DNA of 64,000 nucleotides, from the NCBI GenBank assembly GCA_934700615.1, contig CAKUXR010000003.1, forward strand, positions 1 to 64,000. Reading direction: 5' to 3'. This DNA comes from an uncultured Bacteroidales bacterium (GTDB lineage: Bacteria > Bacteroidota > Bacteroidia > Bacteroidales > UBA932). The notes under the pieces are model-generated. The model saw only the letters and a list, made by a program, of their open reading frames with translations, was not told where the DNA came from and did no database searches. Shown here piece after piece: positions 44,240-52,923 of this stretch; positions within the stretch are counted from its first letter, which is position 1; every line of letters begins with the position of its first letter. The translations under genes were made by a program, and so were the position numbers.

Positions 44240-44293
44240 TGACGAATATACGTTCCGGACACCTTATAATCACTATTTTTGATTAAACATAGT
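44240..44293 (-). promoter_or_regulatory. Shared 54-bp promoter/operator element, copy B
   Basis: Ungapped match to 9491-9544 (about 43 of 54). It lies 50 nt before the lipoprotein start at 44190. A minus-strand -7-like TATATTCG is at 44250-44243, and an ACTATG...AATAGT inverted repeat covers the -33 region. The plus-strand -7 element TATCTTTG for the AraC gene lies just beyond, at 44324-44331, so one operator could serve both directions. Confidence 0.55.
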
Positions 44294-44354
44294 CCGGGAG
44301 TACGCAGTTTTTGCGAAAAACCATATCTTTGCAGGACATAAAACGGAAACTGAA

Positions 44355-45512
44355 ATGGAAAAAACATATTGCGACCTGATGCTCTTGGCCTCAGGGGTGA
44401 TTGCCGCCCTTGCCGTGTCAATCATAGGAATCAAAATCCCGTCAAAGCAGGAGTTCCGGAAACTCAGGACTGCCAGAGCGACACTGGCGGCATCATTCAT
44501 CACACTTTCAATTCTGAATTTCATCTGCTATTTCACGGGTTACGACGAGGACCTTGACAGACTGAACACCCTGATAGTGGCAGCATTCCAGGCACTCCTT
44601 CTGACAGGGACCCTGCTGGTATTCATCCGTCCGGATGTGGTTACAGGAAAATGGGTGGGACTGCAAGTGGCGGCAATCAGCCTCATCACTGCCATGCTCT
44701 ACTTCGTCATGTTCCTTTTTCCGGGGATATATCCGGTCTTCTTCTACACAGGAGCGGCTCTTCTGGTACTGCAACTTGTCATGTACAGCATCAGCTTCTT
44801 CAAGTCGCAGAACATGACTTTGAATGATTTGAACGAATATTATGCAGACGATTTCTCTCCCAGACTCGGAGGAATTCGGGCAGGCTTCATTCTCATGCTC
44901 ATAATAGGAGTGTTGGCACTTTGCACCCTGGTTACAGGCCCGTGGTTCTACGCCATCTTCGTCCCGGCATATCTCATCTGCTATACCATCGTCGCGATTT
45001 GCATGATACGCTATGTAAACAATACATCTTTCATCCTTCCCGCCGTCAGTCAGGACAGCACAGAGACGCCACATGCGGAACAACCCTCTGAGGCCTCACA
45101 TAAAAATCCCGCCAATATCTCTGACAACCAGATAATTGTACTGCGGAACAAACTGGAATCATGGGAGGCCGCCGGAGAATACCGGCACAGGGATATACCA
45201 TATAAAGACATACTGGAGCATCTCGACACCGACCCGGCGACCATGCGCGCCTTCATGAAGAGTGAGCACGGGATGGATTTCCGTTCATGGAGAAACAGAC
45301 TCCGTCTCAATGATGCCAGCCGGATGCTGCTGGAACACCCCGAGATGAAAGCGGAAAGAATCAGCGAAGCCGTGGGCTACAGCGACAGCAGCAACTTCCA
45401 CACAGATTTCCGAAAATTTACAGGAATGTCTGCGAGCGAGTGGAGGAAAACCCATACGAAGACAGGTCAATGCCAGAACCCGTTATCGACAAACCCGGAA
45501 AATCAATCTTAA
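44355..45512 (+). CDS. Membrane-anchored AraC-family regulator
   Basis: A 385-residue protein. The N-terminal half (about 1-235) has six to seven hydrophobic segments (for example LIVAAFQALLLTGTLLVFI and GFILMLIIGVLALCTLV). The C-terminal part (about 270-370) is an AraC/HTH_18 domain: SWRNRLRLNDASRMLLEH and RISEAVGYSDSSNFHTDFRK. Sensor and DNA-binding parts are fused across the membrane, a layout seen in Bacteroidota. It is divergent from the lipoprotein operon, and the shared operator lies between, so it is the likely regulator of that operon and perhaps of 8370-9440. Confidence 0.85.
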   Translation: MEKTYCDLMLLASGVIAALAVSIIGIKIPSKQEFRKLRTARATLAASFITLSILNFICYFTGYDEDLDRLNTLIVAAFQALLLTGTLLVFIRPDVVTGKWVGLQVAAISLITAMLYFVMFLFPGIYPVFFYTGAALLVLQLVMYSISFFKSQNMTLNDLNEYYADDFSPRLGGIRAGFILMLIIGVLALCTLVTGPWFYAIFVPAYLICYTIVAICMIRYVNNTSFILPAVSQDSTETPHAEQPSEASHKNPANISDNQIIVLRNKLESWEAAGEYRHRDIPYKDILEHLDTDPATMRAFMKSEHGMDFRSWRNRLRLNDASRMLLEHPEMKAERISEAVGYSDSSNFHTDFRKFTGMSASEWRKTHTKTGQCQNPLSTNPENQS

Positions 45513-45526
45513 ACAACTAACAATCA

Positions 45527-46288
45527 ATGAAAAAGATAGCATTTATAACTGGAGCCACCAGCGGAATCGGAGAAGCCTGCGCAAGAAGATTTGCAGAGGG
45601 CGGTTACAATTTGATATTAACGGCCCGTCGTGCCGGGAAACTGGCTGAAATCAAGGCTGAATTGGAAGCAGAGGGCGCCAAGGTAAAGACTTTGGTATTC
45701 GATGTACGGGATGCCGAGGCAGCAAAGACTGCTGTAGATTCACTCGAACCGGAATGGCAGAAAATCGACGTCCTCATCAATAACGCCGGCCTTGCACTCG
45801 GTCTTGATAAGGAGTATGAAGGCGACCCTGAGGATTGGAACACCATGATTGACACCAATATAAAGGGACTTCTGACTATGACAAGACTCATCGTTCCCGG
45901 CATGGTAAAACGGAATGAAGGACATGTAATCAATATCGGCAGTGTTGCCGGTGACGCGGCTTACGCCAATGGCAATGTATATTGCGCGACCAAGGCGGCC
46001 GTGAAGACCATCACTGACGGATTGCGCATCGACGTGGCTGAAACCGCCGTCCGTGTCACGAATCTCAAACCTGGACTCGTAGAGACCAATTTCAGCAACG
46101 TCCGCTTCCATGGTGACAACGAAAGGGCCGACAAGGTTTACAAGGGCATCACTCCCCTTACTGGTGCGGACATCGCCGACGTCGCTTTCTACGCGGCATC
46201 AGCCCCAAAACATGTCCAGATCGCCGAAGTTCTCATTCTCGCCACACACCAGGGAAGCGGAAGCGTAATCTACCGGAACAACCTATAG
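45527..46288 (+). CDS. Short-chain dehydrogenase/reductase (YdfG-like)
   Basis: NAD(P)-dependent oxidoreductase of 253 residues. The nucleotide site is TGATSGIGEACARRF and the Arg in LTARRAGK favours NADP. The catalytic set is NNAGLALG, IGSVAG and the Y-x-x-x-K in YCATKAAVK. Closest in character to E. coli YdfG (3-hydroxy acid / serine dehydrogenase). It is 14 nt after the AraC gene on the same strand. Its last 6 bases overlap the end of the convergent gene at 46283. Confidence 0.9.
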   Translation: MKKIAFITGATSGIGEACARRFAEGGYNLILTARRAGKLAEIKAELEAEGAKVKTLVFDVRDAEAAKTAVDSLEPEWQKIDVLINNAGLALGLDKEYEGDPEDWNTMIDTNIKGLLTMTRLIVPGMVKRNEGHVINIGSVAGDAAYANGNVYCATKAAVKTITDGLRIDVAETAVRVTNLKPGLVETNFSNVRFHGDNERADKVYKGITPLTGADIADVAFYAASAPKHVQIAEVLILATHQGSGSVIYRNNL

Positions 46289-46663
46289 TTTTCGGGTTTC
46301 AGCCAAGACTGAATACACGCTGAAGACTAACCCATAGGTCAATCCCAAAATCATAAGGGAAGAAAGCACTTTCACCTTATAAGAGAAAAGTGCGACATTT
46401 CCGATGCTGGTGATGCTCCTGATGATTTCCAGATCTGTCGGGAGCATCGGCAGCAGAAGAAGAGCAACAACTGCAGAAAGCACACCGGCAACAAATGCGA
46501 CTACCAGATACCGCCTGCAACTACGCTTCTGTTCCTGCTGGATGCGCTTGAGGAACTCCACTTTGTCAAGCCTCGAAGACAGTTTGTCAATGAAAATTTC
46601 ATTGTCATTGAACTCGGTTATGGCGGAAGCGAAGAGCGCTTCCAGTTCTTTATCTTTTGTCAT
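46283..46663 (-). CDS. Membrane protein, possible anti-sigma factor
   Basis: A 126-residue protein. The soluble N-terminal part (about 1-50, FNDNEIFIDKLSSRLDKVEF) is followed by two membrane segments (YLVVAFVAGVLSAVVALLLL and VLSSLMILGLTYGLVFSVYS). It overlaps the sigma factor gene by 4 nt. Position and topology suggest it restrains the sigma factor, although no zinc anti-sigma motif is visible. Confidence 0.65.
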   Translation of the reverse strand: MTKDKELEALFASAITEFNDNEIFIDKLSSRLDKVEFLKRIQQEQKRSCRRYLVVAFVAGVLSAVVALLLLPMLPTDLEIIRSITSIGNVALFSYKVKVLSSLMILGLTYGLVFSVYSVLAETRKL

Positions 46664-47136
46664 AGCTTGATTATATTTTTAAGTTTTTCCCTTCCGCGGG
46701 ACATCTGCTTTTTCACTGCATCAGCATTGACCTCGGTGATTGCAGCAATTTCTTTGATGGAGTAGCCGCTGAGGTAGTAGAGTGTGATGGCGGTTCTTTC
46801 TTTCGGAGGCAGGGTGGAGAGCGCGAGATAGAGTTGCTGATGCGAAAAACTGCTGTCAGCGGATTCCTGAGACGCTACAGTGCAGGCTTCATCGATGGAG
46901 TCGTATTGCTTTTGCGACGCAGTATGATTCAGAAATGTATTGTAAGCAATCTTGAACAACCATGATTTGAACTGCCCGCTGTCTGAATAACGACCAATTG
47001 CCAGATAGGCTTTGACCAGTGCTTCCTGCGCAATGTCATCAGCATCAGCCAGATTGCCGCCGCACAAAGCCAGCAGGAAGCCTCTTAGTGCATTCTGCTG
47101 GATTTTTACTTGTGCTATAAACTGGTCTCTGTCCAT
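46660..47136 (-). CDS. ECF-type sigma-70 factor
   Basis: A 158-residue sigma factor. Region 2 (about 8-75) contains GGNLADADDIAQEALVKAYL and FKSWLFKIAYNTFLNH. Region 4 (about 98-155) contains LPPKERTAITLYYLSGYS and IKEIAAITEVNADAVKKQMS. It lies 2 nt after the DUF6249-like gene and overlaps the possible anti-sigma gene, forming a three-gene unit of a kind common in Bacteroidales. Confidence 0.9.
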   Translation of the reverse strand: MDRDQFIAQVKIQQNALRGFLLALCGGNLADADDIAQEALVKAYLAIGRYSDSGQFKSWLFKIAYNTFLNHTASQKQYDSIDEACTVASQESADSSFSHQQLYLALSTLPPKERTAITLYYLSGYSIKEIAAITEVNADAVKKQMSRGREKLKNIIKL

Positions 47137-47138
47137 GA

Positions 47139-47582
47139 TTACTCCTGAACCGACTTACGCTCTTCAGCTTCGATTTCCTCTGCAAGGTATTTCTTGCCGT
47201 AAACGAAACTTACCGCCAAGGCAATACCGATTGCCAGAAACGTACCGCCAAGAAATCCTGGGAGAACCGGCGAGATAGCCGACGATACTTGAGGGACAAA
47301 TACTGCGGCAAGGATAAGTCCAGTGCCCAAAACCAGCAGAATTATGCTCCAGGTCAATCTAGCCACGAGTTTTTCTTTGATAAGTTTTCCCTTCTCCTGC
47401 GGTGCGAGTTTTTCAAGCCACTCTGCCACATTGATATCAGGATTCTTTTCCAATGCAGCTATTATAATGTCCTTCCTCTTATTGGTTTCATTGATCTGCT
47501 TGCGGGTAACGAACCAAATGATGACAATCGGCAAAATCGTAGAACAGCCTATGAGCCAAACGATTGATAATACTCCTTCCAT
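47139..47582 (-). CDS. Membrane protein, DUF6249-like
   Basis: A 147-residue protein with an N-terminal membrane segment (VLSIVWLIGCSTILPIVIIWF), a cytosolic helical segment (INETNKRKDIIIAALEKNPD, WLEKLAPQEK), and two more membrane segments, ending in an acidic tail. The layout matches DUF6249 proteins that precede ECF sigma genes in Bacteroidales. First gene of the sigma operon. Function unknown. Confidence 0.7.
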   Translation of the reverse strand: MEGVLSIVWLIGCSTILPIVIIWFVTRKQINETNKRKDIIIAALEKNPDINVAEWLEKLAPQEKGKLIKEKLVARLTWSIILLVLGTGLILAAVFVPQVSSAISPVLPGFLGGTFLAIGIALAVSFVYGKKYLAEEIEAEERKSVQE

Positions 47583-47649
47583 GATGATAAATTTTACTTG
47601 TTATACATTGTACAGTTTTCGAACATGTTCGCATATATAACAAGACAAA

Positions 47650-47685
47650 GATAGGAAAGGTGACGTCAATGCTACCTTTCCTATC
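47650..47685 (-). terminator. Terminator after the HD-MsrA gene
   Basis: Perfect 12-bp stem GATAGGAAAGGT (47650-47661) / ACCTTTCCTATC (47674-47685) with a 12-nt loop, directly downstream of the minus-strand HD-MsrA gene. Confidence 0.6.
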
Positions 47686-47693
47686 ATTAATTT

Positions 47694-48632
47694 TCAAAAC
47701 TTCTTTGTCCTCATGTGGCAATACGGCTCGCCACCCGTCTTTTCGTAGTATTGCTGGTGGTAAGACTCGCCGATATAGAAAGGCTCTTCGGGAAGCAACA
47801 GAGTATTGACCTCATACCCCTTGTCGCGAAGCAACTGCATAACATGTTCAGCAGTATTCCTCTGATTGTCATCACGATAGAAAATGCAACTCCTGTACTG
47901 CGGACCGAGATCCGGACCGACTCCATCCGTCTGGGCAGGGTCATGAATTTCGAAGAACAGTTTGCAGAGACTCTCGTAGGAAACCAGTTTGGGGTCAAAC
48001 TCCACGATTACAGACTCCACATGATGGGTCCTGTGCTCCCTGACGTCCTCATACGTAGGAAAAGCCTCTTCCCCGCCAGTATAACCCGCCAGGGTATTAA
48101 TCACGCCCGGCACCTTCTGAAACTGATGCTGAGTACCCCAGAAACAGCCGCAGGCGAAAATTCCGACCGCAATGCCATCGGCTGCCGGCGCATGATAAAG
48201 GTCAATCTTAGAGCAATTTTCAATGGCAGTCCGCACCATTTTCAATGCCTTGCCATGCTTCGCCTGCAAGTCCGGATATGACTTCCCGCGCGAAAAATTA
48301 TGCCTCAGGTCATTGAATTTCACCTGCAGTGCAATGGGATTTCCAGAATCAATGATATTCTGTACGTATTCGAAATAATCAGTTCCTTTTTCGTGGGTAA
48401 GAAGCCTTAAGGCATTGACAATGCCGGTCGGGATGCCTTCTCTGAGCAGGTCGTCGAAGGTCACGTCCGAGTCTTCCACCACGTCATGAAGGAATCCGGC
48501 TATCTTTTCTTCGTCTGTGTGTCCCATCAGTCCTACAGTCAACGGATGGAGAATCACGGGATGTCCGTCACGGTCCAACTGTCCCGCATGAGCAGCAGTT
48601 GCGATGCGGAGCGCTATGTCTATTGCATTCAT
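47694..48632 (-). CDS. HD phosphohydrolase - methionine sulfoxide reductase A fusion
   Basis: One uninterrupted 312-residue reading frame. Residues about 1-145 form a SpoT/MESH1-like HD domain: HAGQLDRDGHPVILHPLTVG, IAGFLHDVVEDSDVTFDDL, VKFNDLRHNFSRG. Residues about 155-312 form MsrA, with the catalytic motif ACGCFWGTQHQF, then GYTGGEEAFPTYEDV, HVESVIVEFDP, GPQYRSCIFY and GESYHQQYYEKT. MsrA repairs methionine-S-sulfoxide. The HD half may hydrolyse an alarmone or another phosphorylated metabolite. The fusion would link oxidative repair to nucleotide signalling. A free-standing HD paralog is at 18987-19460. Confidence 0.85.
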   Translation of the reverse strand: MNAIDIALRIATAAHAGQLDRDGHPVILHPLTVGLMGHTDEEKIAGFLHDVVEDSDVTFDDLLREGIPTGIVNALRLLTHEKGTDYFEYVQNIIDSGNPIALQVKFNDLRHNFSRGKSYPDLQAKHGKALKMVRTAIENCSKIDLYHAPAADGIAVGIFACGCFWGTQHQFQKVPGVINTLAGYTGGEEAFPTYEDVREHRTHHVESVIVEFDPKLVSYESLCKLFFEIHDPAQTDGVGPDLGPQYRSCIFYRDDNQRNTAEHVMQLLRDKGYEVNTLLLPEEPFYIGESYHQQYYEKTGGEPYCHMRTKKF

Positions 48633-48645
48633 AATGTTCTGTTTA

Positions 48646-49053
48646 TTAGTTGGTCGGATATTGATTATGTCTTAGGAATCTGGCTGAGGCGAAGAGCAGC
48701 ATCGGACCCAGCCCCGAATAGAATGATGCCGTAAATTCAAGTGGAATTCCGGGAATGAATTTCAGGGCCATGCCCAGACAAAGCATGAATAGTATCAGAA
48801 TCCATCCCCGAAGCGGGAATGTATGCCATATGCTCGTCTTTTCCGGCTGTGCGGCGATAAGAGCCGAATACTTGTCAACGACTTTCCTGAACATGAAAAA
48901 GAAGCAGACCAGAACCACGGCAGTGCCCGAAATGAGCCACCATGATTCCCGCAAAGGCATTGACAAATATGCATTGACACCCTTGACAGTTATGATGACA
49001 CCGGGTATCCCCCAAAGCGCCGCAGCCACGAAATATAAAGCACACCTTTTCAT
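48646..49053 (-). CDS. Small integral membrane protein of unknown function
   Basis: A 135-residue protein with four hydrophobic segments (for example YFVAAALWGIPGVIITVKGV, LISGTAVVLVCFFFMF, ILILFMLCLGMALKFIPG). The start at 49053 (MKRCALY) is preferred over the Met four codons earlier. It lies 13 nt upstream of the HD-MsrA gene and is likely co-transcribed with it. No recognised domain. Confidence 0.6.
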   Translation of the reverse strand: MKRCALYFVAAALWGIPGVIITVKGVNAYLSMPLRESWWLISGTAVVLVCFFFMFRKVVDKYSALIAAQPEKTSIWHTFPLRGWILILFMLCLGMALKFIPGIPLEFTASFYSGLGPMLLFASARFLRHNQYPTN

Positions 49054-49081
49054 CTCAGACAGCAATTGTCAACCATACACA

Positions 49082-49486
49082 TCAATCCTGAAAGAACTTG
49101 TCAAGTTTACCAGATTCTAGGTCCTCCAGCATCTTGTTGGTCGTTTCTCTAAGCACAGGCAGGTCTTTCCGTATAGTATTAAAGACTGCTTCATCATCAA
49201 TATCTGAATATTCATGAGACAAAACATTCCTCATACCAAAGACCGCTTTCCAAGGCACCTGTTTATAGGGCGAGAAAAACTCTTCGGAAACCTTATTCCT
49301 TATTTTGATAAAGTTTTCGGTAATATATTGAAGGCTCATCCCACAGGCTCTGAATACCGTCATTCCTGTTATACTCTGTCCAAAGTCTTCAGGAGACTCT
49401 ATCGAGACAGACATTTTTTCGATCAAGTCCATTTCATCAATACACACACGCAGGTAGGTCCTGATTCTCTCTTTCACACTACACAT
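49082..49486 (-). CDS. hepT: HepT-like HEPN ribonuclease toxin
   Basis: A 134-residue all-helical HEPN protein of the HepT/DUF86 group. The catalytic and modification motif R-x4-H-x-Y is visible in GMRNVLSHEYSDID. In characterised pairs, HepT cleaves RNA and is silenced when MntA adenylylates the Tyr of this motif. The gene overlaps the nucleotidyltransferase gene by 8 nt, the normal arrangement. Length and motif are intact, so the toxin is probably functional. Confidence 0.88.
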   Translation of the reverse strand: MCSVKERIRTYLRVCIDEMDLIEKMSVSIESPEDFGQSITGMTVFRACGMSLQYITENFIKIRNKVSEEFFSPYKQVPWKAVFGMRNVLSHEYSDIDDEAVFNTIRKDLPVLRETTNKMLEDLESGKLDKFFQD

Positions 49487-49982
49487 ATATCAAATCTTTT
49501 TCAATATTCGCCCTAAATTCATATCGACTTTTAGCTTTCTCTGACACCAAATCCACTCTACGTTTCAGGACAGACTCCAGAAGGATATTTATCTCTGATA
49601 AAACAAACAACGATGGATTCTTAACTGAAATAAGGATATCAACATCACTATCACTTCCCTGTTTTCCTCTTGCACAACTCCCGAACAATGCCATACTCTC
49701 TATCCCGTACTTTGCGCCCTGACTTCTCTTAAAGGCCCTGAGAATCCCCAAAATACGCTCCTTTTCAGAACACTCACTTGCATATTTATCCACAATCGTG
49801 AACTTCAATTCATAGCCGAGCGCTTCCAGCAAACGCAAGATAGTCTCTTCACTACCTAAAGTTCCCTTCTCCATTTTAGAAATCTGAGACTTGGACATTC
49901 CGGCCAAGACGCCAAGTTGCTCTTGCGTAAGGTTTCTGGACTTACGCAAAGACTTTAGCATATTAGATGTAATCGTTTTCAT
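49479..49982 (-). CDS. mntA: XRE-HTH fused to MntA-type nucleotidyltransferase antitoxin
   Basis: A 167-residue protein. An N-terminal XRE helix-turn-helix (about 8-60, LTQEQLGVLAGMSKSQISKM) is fused to a minimal nucleotidyltransferase domain (about 90-167) with the active-site signature FGSCARGKQGSDSDVDI. The second half would adenylylate the HEPN toxin and the first half would bind the operon promoter. Classic MntA lacks the HTH. Promoter sequence upstream (49985-50030) is AT-rich with no clear consensus element. Confidence 0.85.
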   Translation of the reverse strand: MKTITSNMLKSLRKSRNLTQEQLGVLAGMSKSQISKMEKGTLGSEETILRLLEALGYELKFTIVDKYASECSEKERILGILRAFKRSQGAKYGIESMALFGSCARGKQGSDSDVDILISVKNPSLFVLSEINILLESVLKRRVDLVSEKAKSRYEFRANIEKDLIYV

Positions 49983-50058
49983 TTCAGTCCAAATATATCA
50001 AATATTTCATATTTATGCAACTTCAAGTTTAAAATCGCGCCAACACATGAGTTAAATG

Positions 50059-50091
50059 TTGGACTCAGAAGAATATTTTTTGGTATCTTTG
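50059..50091 (+). promoter_or_regulatory. Promoter of the S37 peptidase gene
   Basis: TTG (50059-50061) and TATCTTTG (50084-50091) with a slightly long 22-nt spacer; predicted start about 36 nt before the ATG. Confidence 0.55.
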
Positions 50092-50133
50092 TGGATAGAA
50101 AACCACATATTATTTAACTAACAACCACATTTT

Positions 50134-51453
50134 ATGAGAAAGTCATTTCTTAACACAAAAACAGCCCTGTCGCTGGTTTTGTCGTTCATCTTGCCGCTGC
50201 AGATGCTGGCAACTGAACTCGGAGAGGCCGGAAAACGTCTGGCCGCACTACCAGGAGTAAGCAATGTCGAAACGCTTGAATCCGCACATTTCCCTGAGAA
50301 ATATGTGTTCTTCATCCGTCAGCAACTTGACGCGAAAGACGCATCCAAAGGAGGCTTCGACCAGAGAGTCGTTTTGTGCCACCGCGGATTCGACCGGCCT
50401 ACCGTCTTCGTGACAGAAGGTTACAACGGACGATACGCACTCTACAGCAACTATATCGAAGAACTGGCGAAACTGTTCGACACCAACATCATCCTCGCCG
50501 AATACCGCTATTTCGACAAGTCAATGCCAAAGGAGCGCAACTGGGATTACCTTACAGTCGAGAACTCACTCTACGACTTGCACCACATCAATGAAACCCT
50601 CCGCGCGATGTATAACGGCAAATGGATTTCCACCGGCATCAGCAAAGGCGGGCAGACCACAATGTTCTACCGTTCATACTTTCCTGATGATGTGGACATT
50701 TCAGTCCCTTACGTAGCGCCGCTGAACAGAGCCCTCGAGGACGTAAGACCGGAGATATTCATCAATGATAAGGTCTCCACCAAGGAAAACAGGCAGAAAG
50801 TAATTGATTTCCAGGCTCTTCTCTTCGAACGCAAGGCTGCATTGATACCAATGATGGAAAAATATTGCAAGGAGATGAAGTACACATTCAAAGAGCCGCT
50901 GGAGAATGTCTTCGACTTCTGTGTGCTCGAGTATTCATTCGCTTTCTGGCAGTGGGGATATAACGTTGACAGGATTCCTACCAGAGAAGCGACTGACGAG
51001 CAGATCTTCGGATATCTGATGGGAATCAGCGAGCCAAGTTATTTCACAAACCAGACAGGCAATGTTTCCTTCAATGTCCAGGCTGCCCGTGAATTGGGAT
51101 ACTATGGCTACTACACCAAGCCATTCAAGAAATATCTGAGCATCAAGACATCCAAAGGATATCTCAAGCGTCTCATGTTGCCGACAGACGCGGAGGACAT
51201 AAAGTTCTCTTCTGAGCTCTACAAGCACACTGTCAGTTTCCTGAGCAAGAACGACCCTAAGATGATTTACATCTACGGCGAACAGGACCCTTGGACAGCA
51301 ACCGGCATCTATGGGCTTCCGCTTACAAAGGACAAGGAAAATCTCCATGTCTATCTCTGCAAAGGCGGTTCCCACTACACCCGCATCAAGTCCTTCCCGG
51401 AAGAAACTCAGCAGGAAATCATCCAGCTGATAAACAAATGGTTACAGGAATAA
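50134..51453 (+). CDS. Peptidase S37 family (PS-10-type) secreted peptidase
   Basis: A 439-residue exported serine peptidase with signal peptide (about 1-26, ending MLATE). The catalytic Ser lies in ISTGISKGGQTTMF and late acid/His regions in YGEQDPWTATG and KGGSHYTRIKSF. The family (PF05576) releases N-terminal tripeptides in Streptomyces and is widespread in gut Bacteroidales, where it likely degrades host or dietary peptides in the periplasm. Monocistronic, with its own promoter and terminator. Confidence 0.88.
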   Translation: MRKSFLNTKTALSLVLSFILPLQMLATELGEAGKRLAALPGVSNVETLESAHFPEKYVFFIRQQLDAKDASKGGFDQRVVLCHRGFDRPTVFVTEGYNGRYALYSNYIEELAKLFDTNIILAEYRYFDKSMPKERNWDYLTVENSLYDLHHINETLRAMYNGKWISTGISKGGQTTMFYRSYFPDDVDISVPYVAPLNRALEDVRPEIFINDKVSTKENRQKVIDFQALLFERKAALIPMMEKYCKEMKYTFKEPLENVFDFCVLEYSFAFWQWGYNVDRIPTREATDEQIFGYLMGISEPSYFTNQTGNVSFNVQAARELGYYGYYTKPFKKYLSIKTSKGYLKRLMLPTDAEDIKFSSELYKHTVSFLSKNDPKMIYIYGEQDPWTATGIYGLPLTKDKENLHVYLCKGGSHYTRIKSFPEETQQEIIQLINKWLQE

Positions 51454-51462
51454 CAAAAACTC

Positions 51463-51506
51463 AAAACAGAGCTCAGTCCGACATTCAGGATGGGCTCTGT
51501 TTTTTC
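51463..51506 (+). terminator. Terminator of the S37 peptidase gene
   Basis: Perfect 10-bp stem AAAACAGAGC (51463-51472) / GCTCTGTTTT (51494-51503) followed by a T-run. Confidence 0.8.
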
Positions 51507-51535
51507 TCTCTTACGATGCCGCTTTCTCCTCAGCA

Positions 51536-52072
51536 TCAATGTGCTTCAATCCGGTAGTTTTTGAATTTTCCTTTTGTGACTGTAAGACTCTTGTTTTCGC
51601 TCCGCTCATATGTAGATTCAGAGTTAAACCAGAACTCGCCCTCGTATCGCCCTTTCTTGTTCTTCTTGATTTTTATCATTCCTTCGGTTATACGATGTTG
51701 ATTTGCATCTACATCATAGATATAATCATTATCTATGTCCAAAGGATACCATTTATCCAACTTCAAATCTCCCTTTACCTTCATGCTGATTCTCAAAACC
51801 ACATAATAGACTGGAGCTGAAGTAATGTCCTGACCTTCCTTAGTCATGTCCGCTGATAAAATATAGGCTACAGAGTCCGCCCAGGACACTGATACCAAAT
51901 CAGACTCCACTTTATCGTTGTCATATGTATTGCCGGAGAACTTTGCGCCATTAATCTCTGCAGAAACTGTGAGTTTCTCCAAGGACTTCAATTCGGTCAG
52001 AAGTTTATTACAGTCTGACATTGACGTCAATAATACGAATGATGTCACCATCAATACCACTAATTTTTTCAT
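51536..52072 (-). CDS. Exported protein of unknown function, tandem paralog 2
   Basis: A 178-residue protein with a lipoprotein-like signal ending TSMSDC (a Cys follows Asp, so lipidation is uncertain). A beta-rich mature part includes KVKGDLKLDKWYPLDIDN and GRYEGEFWFNSES. It shares TSMSDC, the KWYPL core and the GEFWFN motif with the adjacent gene, 2 nt upstream, so they are duplicates in one operon. AT-rich. No known domain. Confidence 0.65.
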   Translation of the reverse strand: MKKLVVLMVTSFVLLTSMSDCNKLLTELKSLEKLTVSAEINGAKFSGNTYDNDKVESDLVSVSWADSVAYILSADMTKEGQDITSAPVYYVVLRISMKVKGDLKLDKWYPLDIDNDYIYDVDANQHRITEGMIKIKKNKKGRYEGEFWFNSESTYERSENKSLTVTKGKFKNYRIEAH

Positions 52073-52074
52073 AA

Positions 52075-52683
52075 CTATTCCTCAATATTTGGTTCAACAT
52101 CTGACGCCTCCTTTTGTTTATTATCAAAATATTCATGCGCACGAAGATTTTTGAACCATCCTTTTTTTGCTATCAATATGTCATCAGGATCATTGTCGTT
52201 TACCGCATTGAACCAGAACTCGCCACTGTATTTCTTCATCTCGCGACGTCCATCCTCAATCTTAGTGATTTTTAGGGAGCCGTCCAAAATACTATATATG
52301 TCTCCGCCAATATACCACAATGCATAGTTGCAGTCGGTATCTTTACGCTCTCTTCTAAATAACGGATACCATTTGTTCAATTCAATATCGCCCTTAGTAT
52401 GAATGCACACGTTATAGTCGATTGCGTCCTTATACTTATTTTCAAAAATAGTTACAGGAGATGCATTTATCCAAAATGCAAGGGAGTCTTCATCCCAATG
52501 ACGGACCCATGCAAACACATATCCGCCTCCCAATATAAAGGAATGTGGCATTGTGTAGCCTAAAGTCTTTCCATTAACGTCAACATAAATGGATTCCTCG
52601 TTATTCTCATACCATTTTTCACAGTCTGACATTGACGTCAAAACTATCAAACAGGTAAAGAGCAGTGGTATAAATCTTTTCAT
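52075..52683 (-). CDS. Exported protein of unknown function, tandem paralog 1
   Basis: A 202-residue protein, signal MKRFIPLLFTCLIVLTSMSDC. Conserved with its neighbour: KGDIELNKWYPLFRRE and KYSGEFWFNAVND, then AKKGWFKNLRAHEYF. It is longer by an acidic C-terminal tail (ASDVEPNIEE). First gene of the pair. Possibly a surface protein; no further evidence. Confidence 0.65.
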   Translation of the reverse strand: MKRFIPLLFTCLIVLTSMSDCEKWYENNEESIYVDVNGKTLGYTMPHSFILGGGYVFAWVRHWDEDSLAFWINASPVTIFENKYKDAIDYNVCIHTKGDIELNKWYPLFRRERKDTDCNYALWYIGGDIYSILDGSLKITKIEDGRREMKKYSGEFWFNAVNDNDPDDILIAKKGWFKNLRAHEYFDNKQKEASDVEPNIEE

Positions 52684-52923
52684 ATCCTCAGTGTTTTAAA
52701 TTATAAATGTAAACTATATTGTTACAAGCAAATGTCCGCATTCCAATATCTATAACACTCTAGTTGCAATTAAGCAATTATTTCTCTAAAAAAAAATTTC
52801 GAGTACAATTTATTTGTTCATCTTGAGAATACACCTCACACTTCCACAGCATAAATTGTCGGATAGTTCGACATAAAGGATTATTACTGGTGTAAGTGAG
52901 CATTCCGTAGCTGAATAGCGAAC

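Noticed and set aside
42454..44421. Longer start at 44421 for the FGE-domain lipoprotein
   Set aside because: It would run through the shared promoter element and bury the lipoprotein signal; the start at 44190 fits both.
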